A DNA stretch of 64,000 nucleotides from CAYWVR01 sp964461715 (GTDB lineage Bacteria > Planctomycetota > Phycisphaerae > FEN-1346), in the NCBI GenBank assembly GCA_964461715.1, contig CAYWVR010000020.1, positions 1 through 64,000 on the forward strand. The letters run 5' to 3'. The translations under genes and the position numbers were made by a program. Shown here piece after piece: positions 9,690-23,100 of the stretch (its first letter is position 1; every line of letters starts with the position of its first letter). Below the pieces are notes generated by a model. That model was not told where the DNA came from. It did not search any database and saw only the letters and a list, made by a program, of their open reading frames with translations.

Positions 9690-10625
9690 TCAGGACTTGA
9701 CGCGCAAAAGGACGAGCCGCCCGTCCCGGTCCTTGCACGCGAGGAGCCCGTCCGAAAGGGCCACGTGCGGGTAGCACGTGCCGCGCACGACCTTCTCCAC
9801 GCGTCCCACCTCGCGGCCGTCGACCAGGTCGTAGAGCGACAGGTCGCCGCTGCCGAAGACGAGGAAGCGACCGTTGCCTGTTGCGACGAGACACGACCCG
9901 TGCTTGACCTTCCCACGCTGCCACAATCTCCGGCCGCTCGCAAGGTCGAGGCACGTGACCGCGCTGTCGGCGAGATAGACGCGGCCTTCGTGGATGACGG
10001 GGCTCGTGACCTTGCTGTGGTCCTTGACCTTCCAGACCTCGCGCACGCGCCGCGGACCGACCTCCAGGAGGGCCGACCGGCTCACGTTGTAGTCGGACGT
10101 GACGACGAGGCGGTTCCCAGCAACGACGGGCGTAGGCAGGTTGTTGGCAAAATCGGTCTGCCAGGGCAGCGTCGCGACGGTCCGACCCTCGTGGCCACGA
10201 TCGATCCGCAGAACGACCACGTCCTGGAGGGCCAGGAAGGCCAGGCCGCGGGGGTCGAAGCTCGGGGTCGCCGTGGGACCGCCGTAGGCGCCGCGGCCGC
10301 CCGTGGCCAAGCGACTCTGGTAGCGCGAGGGGGAGGTCTGCTTCCACAGGACGCGCCCCGAGGCGGCATCGAAGCACCAGACCGTGTCGGTGCCCTTGCC
10401 CTTGTGATCGCCGGAGAAACCCACCGTATAGAGACACCCGTCGGCGAGGATGGGCGAGGTGCACCCGGCGCCGACGTCGGCGTCCCAGAGACGCTCGGGC
10501 GGCCAAGACGGGACGCTCTCGGAGGAGAGGCCGTCGTGCGTGGGACCGCGCCAGCAGGGCCAATCGGCCCCGGAAGCAGGCACCGTGACGAGACAGGCGG
10601 CAAGGAAGACCGACGTCCGGCGCAC
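9690..10625 (-). CDS. PQQ-like beta-propeller secreted protein, last gene of T2SS operon
   Basis: 311 residues, GTG start, with GAGG upstream and only 7 bases from the preceding lipoprotein stop. The signal peptide (RTSVFLAACLVTVPASGA) is followed by DWPCWRGPTHDGLSSE, the typical opening of planctomycete PQQ-repeat proteins. Several propeller blades follow (LWDADVGAGCTSPILADGCL, GRVLWKQTSP, GRRLWQRGKV, with repeated V-x-G-x-L/V-Y strands). Such propellers usually act as protein-binding scaffolds rather than quinoprotein enzymes. Its place at the operon 3' end suggests an envelope partner of the secretion system, which is inference. Confidence 0.75.
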   Translation of the reverse strand: MRRTSVFLAACLVTVPASGADWPCWRGPTHDGLSSESVPSWPPERLWDADVGAGCTSPILADGCLYTVGFSGDHKGKGTDTVWCFDAASGRVLWKQTSPSRYQSRLATGGRGAYGGPTATPSFDPRGLAFLALQDVVVLRIDRGHEGRTVATLPWQTDFANNLPTPVVAGNRLVVTSDYNVSRSALLEVGPRRVREVWKVKDHSKVTSPVIHEGRVYLADSAVTCLDLASGRRLWQRGKVKHGSCLVATGNGRFLVFGSGDLSLYDLVDGREVGRVEKVVRGTCYPHVALSDGLLACKDRDGRLVLLRVKS

Positions 10626-10632
10626 GGCGACC

Positions 10633-11148
10633 TCACTTCGGTCTCATGACGATCGAAAGGGGCGTGGCCACCAGGGGCGGCCCTTGCGGCGGGTCATAGC
10701 GCGCCAGGAGCGTGATCCGGTCCGTCTGCGGCATCTCCTTGCCCCAACCGAGGGAGAAGGCGTAGCCCCAGCCCACGTAGCTTTGGCCGAGGTGGCCGGG
10801 GAGTTGCTCCGGCCCGTACGTCCACGCTTGGAGCGGCTCGGCCTCCGCGAGCCCCTCGGTCTTGACGGCCCCGCCGTAGAGCGTAAAGACGAACGTCCCG
10901 GCCACCGGGACGGCCTCGACCTCGCCCCTCGGCCCGACGCAGAACATGAAGACGCGGACCTGGAGGCCGTCCGGGCCGGGCTCGTCGTTCCAGTTGACGG
11001 GCGCGGGCGGGGTGAGCTGGACATTGATGGCGTCGGGGGCGTGGACCGGGCGCGGCACCCCGGCGGGACCGCCCCGTGCGCCGGGCGAGGCACACCCGGC
11101 GGCCAGGGCGACAGCGGCGGTGAGCATGCCGAGCACGCCACGCCCCAT
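10633..11148 (-). CDS. lipoprotein translationally coupled to the giant secretin
   Basis: 171 residues. MGRGVLGMLTAAVALAAGC is a lipoprotein signal with the lipobox LAAGC (acylated Cys at residue 19). The mature part (VQLTPPAPVNWND, VRVFMFCVGPRGEVEAVPV, WGYAFSLGWGKEM) looks beta-rich and single-domain. Its ATG overlaps the secretin stop by one base (TGATG), so it is made with the secretin. It could be a pilotin-like or assembly lipoprotein by position, but shows no recognised pilotin sequence. An outer-membrane or periplasmic location is expected. Confidence 0.7.
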   Translation of the reverse strand: MGRGVLGMLTAAVALAAGCASPGARGGPAGVPRPVHAPDAINVQLTPPAPVNWNDEPGPDGLQVRVFMFCVGPRGEVEAVPVAGTFVFTLYGGAVKTEGLAEAEPLQAWTYGPEQLPGHLGQSYVGWGYAFSLGWGKEMPQTDRITLLARYDPPQGPPLVATPLSIVMRPK

Positions 11149-14100
11149 CACAGCCCCCTCCGCTCGACCTCGGCCTCGACATCGACCGCCGGCTCCTCCT
11201 TGAGCTCCTCGCGCAGGCCCTCGCGGAGCCGATCCTCGGCCTCGCGCTTCTCGCTCGGAGGGATCAGCTCCTTGGTGCGCAGGCGAGCGTCGTCGATGCG
11301 CGGCTCCTCGGGGAGCGGCTTCCGGGGTTCCATCAGTTCCCATGGGAGGAGGCCCTCGCAGTCCTCGTCGCGGCGGAACCCGCGAAAGAGATTCAGCCGC
11401 TCCAACTCGCCGCCCGACATCTCGTCGGCTTCCTGAACGTTCCTCAGGACGGTCGGTGTGAGGATGATCAGAAGCTCCGTGCGTTCCTTGACCTTGTGGG
11501 TGCTCTTGAAGAGGTTGCCAAGCCACGGCAGATCGCCCAGCAGTGGGATCTTGTTGACGCGATCGGTGTCCTGGCTGGTGATGAGCCCGCCGATGACAAT
11601 CGTGTGCCCGTCCTGCACGGTCACGGTGGTCTCGGCCGTGCGGGTGTTGACGACAATGGCATTCAGGTTCTCGGAGATCTCGACGGTGCTTTCGGCGATG
11701 GACGAGATCTCGGGCTTGACCTCCAGGCGCACGAAGCCGTCGGGGTTGATGTGTGGCACGACATCGAGCATGATGCCGACGTCCTCGTAGCTGATGGTGT
11801 TGAAGACGCTGCCGGCGTCCGTGACGCGGCTGTTGGTGACGAACGGGACGCGCTGGCCCACGTTGATGTGGGCGGTCTGGTTGTCCGCCGCGAGAATCTG
11901 GGGCCGCGAGAGAATCTCGACGCGGCCCTGGCTCTCGAGGGCTCGGAGGAAGAACCCGAAGGTCCCGCCCGTAACCGCCACCGTGAAGCCCGTCGTGCCG
12001 AGGGCCGCCTCGGCGCCGAACTGCGACTGGGCGTTGTAGACCTTGTTGTCGCGGAAGAGGCCCGTGAGGTTCCAGTCCACGCCGAGGTCGGTCGTGTCAT
12101 CCAGCCGAACCTCCGCCAGCAGGACCTGGATGAGGACCTGGGGCGGCGGCTGGTCCAGCTCGCGGATCATGTCGGCCACCGTCTGGAAGTACCGCGGGCT
12201 GGCCGACAGAAGCAGGCTGTTCGTGTTCGTCTCGGCGACGACGGCCACCTCGCGCTCCAGCAGCCGCTGGGCCGCGCCCACGCCCTCCTCGCCCAGGACG
12301 GAGACGAGCCGTTGCCGCTCCTGGTCGAGGAAGTTCCGAAGCGCCGCCTCAATGTCGACCGCCTGGGCGTTGCGAAGGCGATAGACCTGGGTCATGCGTT
12401 CCTGGCCGGGGCTTGAGTCCAGCTCCTCGATGATCCCGCCCACCAAGTCCACGTAGTGCCGCGTACCCCCGACGAGCAGGCTGTTGGTGCGCGGGTCAAC
12501 CGTGATCGTCAGGGCATACTGGGCGGCGGTTCCGGTGGTGGCGGCGGGCCCGTCGGCGCCCCCGGCAACCAGGCGATAGTTGACGGCCCGCTCGCCGTCG
12601 CCGCCCGCGGCCTCCATCCGCAGGAGCTCCCGCAGAATCTCGGCCATCTGGCTCGCGTCGGCGTTGGCGAGGCGGAAGAGCTTGATCTCGGCCAGCCGCG
12701 GGCTCGTCGAGTCGAGCGACGCGATCAAGCTCTCCAGGAGCGGCATGTTCTCGACCGGCGCCGAGACGATCAGCGAGTTCGTCCGCCGGTCGGCCGTGAT
12801 GAGGACGCCCTCCTGGAGGGCCTTGGCAATGAGGTCGCGGCCGTCCGCGGTGCGGGCGACGAACTGGAGGAGCGTCTGGCGGTTCGGCTCCGGCACGGGC
12901 GACTGGAGCTTCTGCGTCAGCGCGTCGGTAAGAATCTGGGCCAACTCCTCGGCCTGGGCGTTCTCGAGGGTGAAGATGCGAATCTCGGTGACCCGCGTGA
13001 CGGCGTCGGTGTCGAGCTGGCGCACGAGGTCGGCCACGCGCTTCATGTCGGCGGTCCCGGCGGAGACGACGAGGGCGTTGGTCCGCTCGTCCACGCTGAT
13101 GCCGATGCCCTCGGCCCCCTCGGCCTGGAAGAGGCTGCGGAGGGTGTTGGCAACCTGGGTGACGTCGGCCTTCGCGAGGGCGAAGACCTCGGCCGTGGCG
13201 TCGCCGGCGTGCGGCACGTCGAGGCGGGCGATAATCGTCTCGGCCAGCTTCATGTCCTCGGGGCTCGCCCCGATGACCAAGGCGTTGGCCCGCGGGTCGG
13301 CGACGATCGTCACGGGTTGCTCCGCCGTCTCCCGCGTGGGCCGCCGGGCGAAGAGGCGCTCAAGCATCGGCTGCAGCGCCGCCGCCGTCGCCTCCTTCAG
13401 ATAGAAGACGCGGAACTCGCTGGCGGCCGTGACCTCTTCGGCGTCGAGCCGCTCCACCAGCGCCTCGACGGCCGCGAAGCTCTCCCGGCTGCCCGCCACC
13501 AGCAAGGCATTGGTCCGCGCGTCGGGCAGGATGCTGACACGGAGGGCCCGGCCGCTTCCACCCGTGGCCTGCTCGGCGGCGAGCTTGGCGTCGAAAAACT
13601 GCTGGAGCGTCGGCGCCAGCCGCGTGGCGTTCGCATGGTCCAACGGGTAGACGCGCACGTCGCCCAGGGCGCCGAAAGCATCTTCGCCGTCGACCCGGCG
13701 AAGAACCTCCTCGATGACCGCAAAGTTCTCCTTGGAGGCCGACACGATCAGCACGTTCGTTCGCGTGTCCACGGCGATGCTGACCTTCTCGCGGGCCTGG
13801 AGGGCCGGGCTCCCGCCGGCGGCCGCGAGCCCCGGCTTGTAGAGGCCTTCGGCAAGAAGGCCGTCGAGCATGGTCGCCACACGCTGGGCGTCGGCCCGCT
13901 CGAGACCGTACATCCGGACAAGGCCCGTCTCGGCAGGCGGCTCGACATCCACCTTCTCCAGCAGGCCCCGGATCAGGGCCAGGTTCTCACGACTCGCCGA
14001 GATGACCAGCGCGTTCGACAGGGCCTCGGCCGCCACGTCCACCCGGTCCTGCGGCGCCGGCGTCGCGCCGGGCGGCGTCATGCTCACGAGGCGCGCGTCG

Positions 14101-17100
14101 AAGATCTGCTTGATCATCGGGCCGACGATGCCGGCGTCGTTGTGCTCGAGCGGCAGGACCACAAGTTGCACCGCCGGGTCCACCAGCTCGACGTCGAGCC
14201 GGGCCAGGAGGGCCGTCAGAATCTTCGCATCGTCAGCCGTCGAGGCCACGATCAGGGCGTTCGTCCGAAGGTCCGGCAGGATGACGGGCTTCTGACGCGC
14301 CAGGTCCGGCGTCCGGGCCGCTTGGTATCGCTGGGTGAAGAGACTGGTCAAGGTCTGGCCCAACGTCCCCGCGTTGCCGTGCTCGAGAGGGATGATGCGG
14401 ACTTGGCCGCCGAGGGCGGCATCGGCGGCGTCGAGTCGCTCGGCCAGCGTCTTGACCAACTCGAAGGACTCTGGCGAGCCGGTCACGATGAGGCTGTTCG
14501 AGCGTTCGTCAGCGGCGATGGCGACCCGCAGCGCCTCGGCGTCCTTGGCCCCGAGGCCCTCCTGCCGCTGGACGCGGGCATCCATCATCGTCTGGAGCGT
14601 CTGGGCGAGGGTCACCGCGTCGGCGTTCTCGAGCATCAGCACGCGGATGGCGTGCTGGTCGACAGGCGTCTCGGCGTCGAGCTGCTTGAGCAACGTGTCC
14701 AGCATCGCGAACGTCCGGTCGGAGCCCGAGACAACCAGGGCGTTCGTCCGCGTGTCGACGACGATCGTCGGCCGGTCCTCGTCGCGGATGAAGGCGGCAT
14801 TCGGGCCCGTGTAAAGGCCGTCGAGGACCCCTTTCAGGCGCGTCGCGTCGGCGTGAGTCAGCGGGATGATGCGGACGGCGTTCATCGACCCCGCCCCCGG
14901 GATGTCCATCGTCTGGATGACGTCGGCGATAAGGGGCATGACGTCGCTCCGGGCCGCAACGATGACGATGTTCGTGCTCGGGTCGGCCTGGATAGTCAGC
15001 GCGGCCCGGGCCTTCGGAAGCGAGGTGACGTGGCCGCCGTTCTTCACCACGGTCCGGAGCCGCGTCACCTGGGTCCGCAAACCCTCGGTGCCCGGCTGGG
15101 CCGTCGCCTCCGAGAAGACCGACTGCAGGAGCAGCGCGAGGCGGTCGGGATCGGCATGGCGGAGCTGGAAGAGGCGGACCTCGGTCACGACCTTGCCGAC
15201 CTCGCGGTCGAGGTCGTTGATGATCAGCTCCGCCAGAACCAGCGTCTCCTCGATGCCCGCCAGCACCAATGTGTTTGTTCGGACGTCGGCCGAGACGTTG
15301 AGGACGCTCGTCAAAGCCTTGCCGCTCACGCTCTCTGGCTCGGCCTTGCCCTCGACGCTCGTGCCGGGCTTGCCGCCCAACTCGACGCCCTTGGTGAAGA
15401 TTTCCTCGAGCACGCTCATGACGGACTCGGCGTCGGCGTTCCGGAGGTGGATGAGCCGGACGCGGACGCCCTCGGCCAAGGGCACGGTGTCCATGAGGGC
15501 GACGACCGCCTCCATGGCCTTCAGGTTGTCGGGCGTCGAAGAGATGATGAGGGCATTGGCACCCTGGTCGTTCCGGGCCACCGGGTCGGCGGTGATCTTG
15601 ATGGGCTTCGTCAGGTCCAGCTCGACGAACTTGTCCTTGCCGCGCGCGCTTCGAATCTTCAGGCGGCGGACCTGCTCCTGGAGGGCCCGAGCCTCAGGCG
15701 TGACCTGGGCCTCGGCCGAGGGGCGCAGGATGTCCTGGAGCACGCCGGCGAGGCGCGTGGCGTCGGCCTTCTTGAGCCGGATGATCAGGACCTCAGCCTC
15801 GGCGAAGGCGGGCGCCTCGTCGAGGGCCTTGATAATCTTCTCGACCTCGTCGAACACGGTCCCGCGCGCGGTCACGATGATCGAGCGCGTCCGCTCGTCG
15901 GCCTGGGCGTTGATAGGCTCGCCGGGCCGGGCCGCGCGGACCTGCTGGAGCATCTGCTGGAGGGCGGGGAGAATCTTGACGGGCTGGGCGTGTTCGAGCA
16001 CGTAGACGCGGAACTCGAGCTGCGGAGCCACCCGGGCCGTGTCGAGCTGGCTGATAAGGTGCTCCACCTCCTCCATCTTCTCGGGCGTGGCGGCCACGAC
16101 GACGGCGCGCGTGTTCGTCAAGGCCGTGATGACGACCTCGTCCTCCGGGGCGTCGGGTCGCTGGATGTCGCGGTAGAGCTGCGCGAGGGCCTGGGCCACG
16201 CGGGTGTTGGTCGCGTTCTCGATGGTGAAGACGCGGACGTCGCGCTCGGCCTTCGAGGCGGCGGCTTCGAGGACCTGGACGAGCTTCATGATCTCCTCGA
16301 AGTCGGCGTCGGCGGCCTTGATGAGGATGGAGCGCTGCTCCGGAAGGAGCGTGGTCTCGACCCGTCCGGAAGGCCCGGCCGCCCCCGCCGCGCCCGGCGC
16401 CCCCCGCCGGCCGCGCGGGCGCGGCTGCGTGCGGGACGAAGCGGGCCGCGACGACCGCCCCGAGGAGGAACTCGTGGCCCCATCCCCGTAGAGCTCCTGG
16501 ATGGCACGCTCGACGTCCGCCGGGTTCGCGAACTGGAGCGTGATCACCCGTAGGCTCCCGCGCGACGGCGTCATCGACTCGACCTTGCCGACCCACTCCG
16601 TGACCTGGCCGTGCATGGCCTCGGTGGTGGCGAGCACAAGGGCGTTGGCCCGCGTGTCGGCCGAGACGGCAAGCGGCTCGACCTTCCGCTTCTCCCGGGC
16701 CGCGGCCTGGGCCTGCTGGCTGTAAAGATCGCGGACCATGGCCGCCACCTCGGCGGCGTCGCCGTTGGTGAGCGGCATGATGAAGACGTCGGTCGCGCTT
16801 TTGGCGCTGGCTTGGTCGAGGTCGTGGGCCATGGCCAGGATTTTCTCGACCTCCTTCTCCGGCCCGTTCATCACCAGGGCGTTCGACGAGGCATCCGCGG
16901 AGACAACCACCGGCTGGACCGCCGCCGCACCCTTGCCCTTCGAGCCCGCGGATGCCACGCGACTGAGCGTGTTCGCGAGGTCCGTGGCCCGGGCATTCTG
17001 GAGAACCAAAAACTCGGTCCTCGACCCGCCCGCCTCCTCCGTGTCGAGCTTCGCCACGAGCTGCTCGACCTTCGCGAAGTTCTCTCCGTTCGCCGTCACG

Positions 17101-20100
17101 ATCAGGCTGTTGGAGAACGGCTCCGCGACAACAGCCACCGTCTCCTCCGGCTCGACCTGCTTGCCGCGCGGAGGGGCGAAGGCACGTTCGATCGACTGGG
17201 CCACCGAGGCGGCCTGGGCGAACTCCAGCTTCACCAGCGTCTGCGCCCGCTCCCCGCCGAGGCTCCGGGCATCGAGGCCCGTCGCCAACGCCTCGATCCG
17301 CGCAAACGTCTCCTCGTCGGCACGCACCAGGAGCATCCGCGCAGCCGGGTCGGCTTCGATGATGACGCTACCCGTAGGCGTCGGCATGCTGCGCCCACGG
17401 CCGCCTGAACGCGGCACCGCCTGGCCCGTGAAAATCCGCGTCAGCATCGGGGCCAGGTCCTCGGCCCGCGCGTTCTTGAGGGCAATCGTCCGCACGGGGT
17501 ACTCGTCGGCCGGGCGCACGTCCATCTCGGCCACCAGCGCGGCGATCCGCTCGTGCTCGGCCGCCTGGGCCCGCACGACCAAAGCGTTGGAGCTTCGGTC
17601 CGCGCTGATCCGCAGCGACTCGCTCTTCCGGCCGCCCTCGGTCAAGGCCTGGCTGAGGGCCTGCGCCAGGCTCCCCGCTTCGGCGTGCTCGACCCGGTAG
17701 ACCTTCACCGCCACCTGCTCGAGGCCGTGGGCGTCGTCGATCTCCCGGATGACGCGAGCGGTCAGCTCGTGCTGGTCCGGCGTCCCCGCGACGATGATCT
17801 TCCGAGCGGTCTCGTCGCCCGTGATCGCCGGCGCCTCCTCCCCCACCGGCGCCGGCCGGCCCCGGCCGCGCCCGCGCGAGACTGCGCCGCCGAGAATCTC
17901 CTGGAGCAACGCGACGGTCGAGGCGATCTCCGCGTGGGCGACGCCATAGACGCGGATCTCTCGTTTCGCTCCGAGCGCGGCGGCGTCCAGTTCCTCGGCG
18001 AGCTTCTTGATGGCGGCGAAATCGGCCGAGGTGGCGCTCACGACCAGGGCCCGCTGCTGCGGAAGGACGGCGATCTGGAGCGACGACCCCGCCGGCGCCC
18101 CCCGCCCCCGGCCGCGCGACGGAGCCGCGTCGCCGTGCAGCGCCCGGATCGCCTGCTCGACCTCCGTCGGGTCGGCGTTGGCCAGCGCGATGATCTGGTA
18201 CTCGCCGCGCTCGACCTTCATCGTCTCGATGCGTCCGACCCACTCGGCCACCTGCTCGTACATCCCCTTCGTGCAGGCGAGGACAAGGGCGTTGGCGGAC
18301 TCGTCGGCGGAGACGGCCAGGGGCTCGGCCTTACGTTTCTCGCGGCCGGCGGCCCGGGCCTGCTGGGCGTAGAGATCGCGGACCATGGCAGCCATGGCCC
18401 CGGCCTCGCCGCGCTCGAGCGGCAAGATCCACACGCCGGGGGCTTCACCGGCCGAGGCAGTGTCGAGATCGCGCGCCATCGTCAAGAGACGGTCGACATC
18501 GCCCGCCGGGCCGCTCATGACCAGGGCGTTGGAGGCCGCGTCGGCGGAGACTACGGTCTGGACGCCCGGCGCGCCGCGCGTACCCCGCCCGCCAACCGCC
18601 CCGGCCACCCGCGCAAGAACGTTCGCCAGGTCGGGGGCCCGGGCGTGCTCGAGGATGAGGAACTCGGTCCGCACGCCGCCCGTCGTCTCCGTATCGAGCT
18701 TCTCGATGAGGCTCCGGACGCGAGCCAGGTTGGCGGCGTTGGCGGTTACGATGAGACTGTTGGAAACGGGCTCGGCAACGACGGTGACCACGTCCTCGGG
18801 GGCCATCGGCCGCCCGCGGGCCGGCGCGAAAGCTTGGCTGAGCCCGGCGGCGACGCTCGAAGCCTGGGCGAAGCGGAGGCCGATAAGAGCCTGCTCGACG
18901 TCGCCGCCCACGCTTCCGGCGTCCAGCTCCAGAGCCAGGCTTCGGATGGCGTCGAAGGTCTCGTCGTCGGCGCGGACCATGAGCACGCGCGCGGCCTTGT
19001 CGGCCTCAATGACGACGCCGGACTTCGAGGTCACCGACGGCGCTCCCCGGCCGCGCCCGCGCCCCGTCGCGGCGCCGCCTTCGCCGTAGAGACGTGAGAG
19101 GACGGCGGCGACCTGCTCGGGGTCCGCGTTCTTGAGGGGTACCAGGCGGACGGCGTACGCCTCGGCAGGCAGAACGTCCATCTCGGCGACGAGGGCGGCA
19201 ATCCGCTCGTGCTCGCTCTCGGGGGCCCGGACGACGATGGACCCGGAGCTGCGGTCGGCGTTGATACGGACCTCACCGGCCGAGGGGCCACGCCCGCGCG
19301 TCGGTGCGGCGTCGGCCAAAGTCTTCGAGAGGGCCCCCGCCAGCTCGGCGGCGTCGGCGTGGCGGATGCGGTAGACGCGGACAGCGAGCCGGTCGCCCTC
19401 CTGGGCGGCGTCGAGGTCGGCGATGACCCGGGCGATCAGCTCGTGCTTCTCCGCGGCGGCCGAGACGATGATCTGGCGTCCGCCCTCGTCGCCGGTGATG
19501 ACGACGGGGGCCTCGGTGGCCTTCTGGGTGGAGGGCCGGCCCCCCCGGGACGCCTGGACGAACACCTCGCGCAGGGCCTCCACGGTTGCCTTTACGTCGG
19601 CGTTCGCGAGCGGATACATGCGGACCGCGGGGACGACGGCCAGGGCCGCCGACTGATCGAGCTCCTCGATGATGCGGGCCACCAGCTCCATGACGTCGGA
19701 GGGGGCGGCGACGACGATGGAGTTGGTCGCCTGGTTGGCGGTGATCGAGACGCGTGTGTCGGCGCCGACGGTGGTCACGCCGTCGTCGCCGGCGAACTCG
19801 ACGGCCTCGGCGGCCGCGACGGCGCTGCGGTTCTGAGGCGTCGGGGCCTTCTGGTTCTTGCTTCCCTTCTGTTGCACCTTCTGCCGGGGCGCGACCGGGG
19901 TCTTCGGGTTGAAGAGCTCGTTGAGGTTGTCGGCCACCTCAACCGCATCCGTATTCTTGAGGCCGAAGATGCGGACCTCGTTGACGGCGCCGGAAGCCCG
20001 GTCCAGCTCGCGGATCAGGGCCTCGATGACCTCGAAATCGAGAGGTTTTGCGCGGACGATCAGGCTGTGCGTCCGCGCGTCCGCCACGACCGTGATGACC

Positions 20101-23100
20101 GGAGGAGGCAGGGGCGGCGGCGGGGCCTTCGGATCCTTCTTGCGGACCTGAACGGGCTTCGGGTTGAAGAGCTGGTCGAGCGTGGTGGCGACGGCGGTCG
20201 GGTCGGCCTTCTTGATGTCGAAGATGCGATACTCGGCCTCCTCGCTCGTCACGGTGGCCATCAGCTCGTCGAGCAGCGTCTCGATATGGTCAAGCTCCTG
20301 GCGGGGCCCCGAGACGATGAGGGCGTTGGACTCGGGCTCGACGCCGATGGTGATACGCGCCGGCGGGGCCTCCAGGGGCGTTTCGAGGAACAGCGCCCCG
20401 CCCTTCGACTCCCTTTCCTCCGCCGGCGCGACCTCAGACTCGGGGACATCGGCCGCGCCCGGCACCAGCCGCCGGCCCACGCCCTCGCCCGTCGACTCCG
20501 GGGCGGGAACGTTCTCGGTAACCACGACCTCGCTGTCGGTCATCTGCTGGTAGACGTTCTGGAGGACGCGGGCCATACGGGCGGCCTTCATGCCGGCGAG
20601 CGGCACGACGCGGACCTGAAAGCTCGTGTCCTTGGCCGCGTCGTCGAGCTTCTGGATGATGGGCTCCATCGTCAGCAGGTCTTCGGTCTTGGCGATGATC
20701 GTGAGGGCGTTGGAGAAGAGGTCCGGCTCGATGACCGGCTTGTCAACGCCCTTGCGGTCGGCATACATGGTGGAGAGCTTGGCGGCGAGGTCGGTGGCGT
20801 CGGCGTTTTCGAGCCAGACGTAATGAACGTCGCGGGCGGCCCGCTCGGGCGCCGCGTCGAGCGTCATCACGAGGTTCTGCACCAAGTCGAAGTACGCGGG
20901 CGTCGTGGAGACGATCAGGTTGTTCGTCCGCAGGTCCGCGGTCACGCTGAACGGGGGCGGCTGGACGTCGCGGCGGCCGGCGGTCTGCTGCTTGATCATG
21001 TCCTTGAAGAGCGTCTCGATGGCCTCGGACACCTCGCCGGCATCGCCGTTCTCGATCGGGAAGACCCGCACCTCGGCCACGGCGTTCGTGCCGCCCGCGT
21101 CCAACCGCTTGATCATCTCGACGACGACGGGGACGTCGCGCGCGGGCCCGCGGACGAGAACGCTGTTGGAGTTCGGCTCGGGGGTGACGGTGACGCGGGT
21201 CTCGGAAGCCGCCGGCGCGGGACCCCGGCCGCGTCCCCGGTTGGGCGTCGGAGCGCCCGACTGCGCGAGGCTGGCGTTGACGGCCGCCGCCAGCGTCTCG
21301 GCCTGGGCCTTCGCGAGCGGCACAATCTGGGTGATGATCTCGTCCTTGGAGACCTGGAGACCCCGGATCACGGTCTCGATCGTCTCGAACTGATCAGCCG
21401 TCGCCGCCACCATCAGCTGGTTCGTCTGAGGGTCGGCCTCGAAGCGCGGCTGGGCGAGGGCCGTGGCGGCGGGCGTCTTGCCGCGCGGCGTCGTTTCGGC
21501 GAAGAGGCGCGTCAGCCCCTGGGCGAGGCCCGCCGCGTCGGTCGTGGCGAGCTGATAGGTGCGGACGAGTTTCCGGGTCGGCCCTTCGCCGGTATCGAGT
21601 CGGGCGATGAGGGCCGCTATCTCGTCGACGCGGGCAGGCGGCCCATCGAGGACCAAACTCCGGTCGTCCGGCGCGGGCGCAACGGTCACGTTCTCCTCGC
21701 CCTGCCCCGTGGGACTGGGGATGGGGCGCCCCCGCCGGTCCCGGCGCACGGGGCCCGAGGCGCCGCTTTGGAGCTGCGCGAGTGTCTCGGCCAGGGCGGC
21801 GGCAGAGGCGCGCTCGATCGTCACGACACGAGTCTCGCGGGCCTCGTCGCGGGTGGCTTGGTCGAGGGAGGCGATCATCTCCTCGAGCCGCTTCCTCTCG
21901 GTTTCCGGAGCCCGCAGCAGGACCGAGTTCGACGCCTTGTCGGCTTCGATGAAGATGGTCGGCGCTTCGCCGCGGGCCACGGGCGGAAGCATGGCCTTGA
22001 GACTTTCGGCCAGCGCCGCCGCCTCGGCCGATTCGAGCCGGACCATGCGGATGGGGTTATCGGTCTCAGCGCCCGCCACGTCGAGCGATGCGATGAGGTC
22101 CTCGGCGAGGGCGATTTTCTCCGGCGTCCCCTGGACGACCACCGTCTGCGTCTCGTCGACGCCCGTGACGCGGACCTGCCCATCCGAGGCGCTCGGCGCT
22201 GAGGGCTTGCCCCGGCCGCGCGACGACCGCGTCTCGACCGGCGTGCCCGCAAGCATCAGACCCAGCACGTTCGCGACGCTCGAAGCCTGGGCGTGCCGGA
22301 CGCGGAAGGTGCGGGTCTGGGTGGCCAGCTCCGTGGTGGCCTGGAGCGTCTCGATCAGCGCATCGATGGTGGTGAACTGGTCCTCGGTGGCCGAGACGAG
22401 AAGCTGGTTCGACCCGCCGTCGGCCTCGAACTTGGGCGCGGGAACGGCGCTCGGCGGGCCGCCCCTCGTCTCCTCGGCGAAGAGGCGCGCCAGGCTCCGG
22501 GCCAGGTCGACCGCGCTCGAGTTCGCAAGGCTGTAGGTTCGGAACTGCGAGGCCTGCTGTTCGGCGCCGGCGTCGAGGCTGGCGACAAGCTGGGCGATCT
22601 TCTCGACCCTGCCGCGCGGGCCTTCGACGACAAGCTTCCGGTCGTCGGGCGACGGCGTCAGCACGACCCCCTCGGATGTTCGTTGGACCGTCGGCTGGGA
22701 CCGCCGGCCGCGCGACGTCGACCGCGACGGCGGGGCCGCCGTGCCGCCGTGGAGCGGGGCGAGCATGAGGGAGAGGGCCTCGGCACTGGCCCGCTTGAGC
22801 TCGAGGATCCGCATCTCGCGGGCCTCGTCCCGGGTGGCCTGGTCGAGGCTTGCAATCATCTCCTCGAGCAGCTGCCGCTCCGCCCCCGGGGCCCGCAGGA
22901 GGACCGCGTTGGCAGCGGGATCGGCCTCGATGAAAACGGCCGGGGTCTGGCCTCGCGGCGTCTGCGGGAGCATGGCCCGGAGCGTCTCGGCCAGGGCCGC
23001 GGCGTCGGCCGACTCGAGGCGGATCATTTTCATGGGCATGACCGCCTCGGTCACGGGCACGTCGAGGGAGGCGATCAGTTCCTCGGCCAAGGCGATCTTG

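Noticed and set aside
12456..16553. Long plus-strand ORF (1365 codons) opposite the secretin, and similar ones at 19209-22202 and 24543-26828
   Set aside because: Antisense to a well-supported repeat protein in GC-rich DNA; composition is Gly/Arg/Leu-rich noise without domains or ribosome binding sites.
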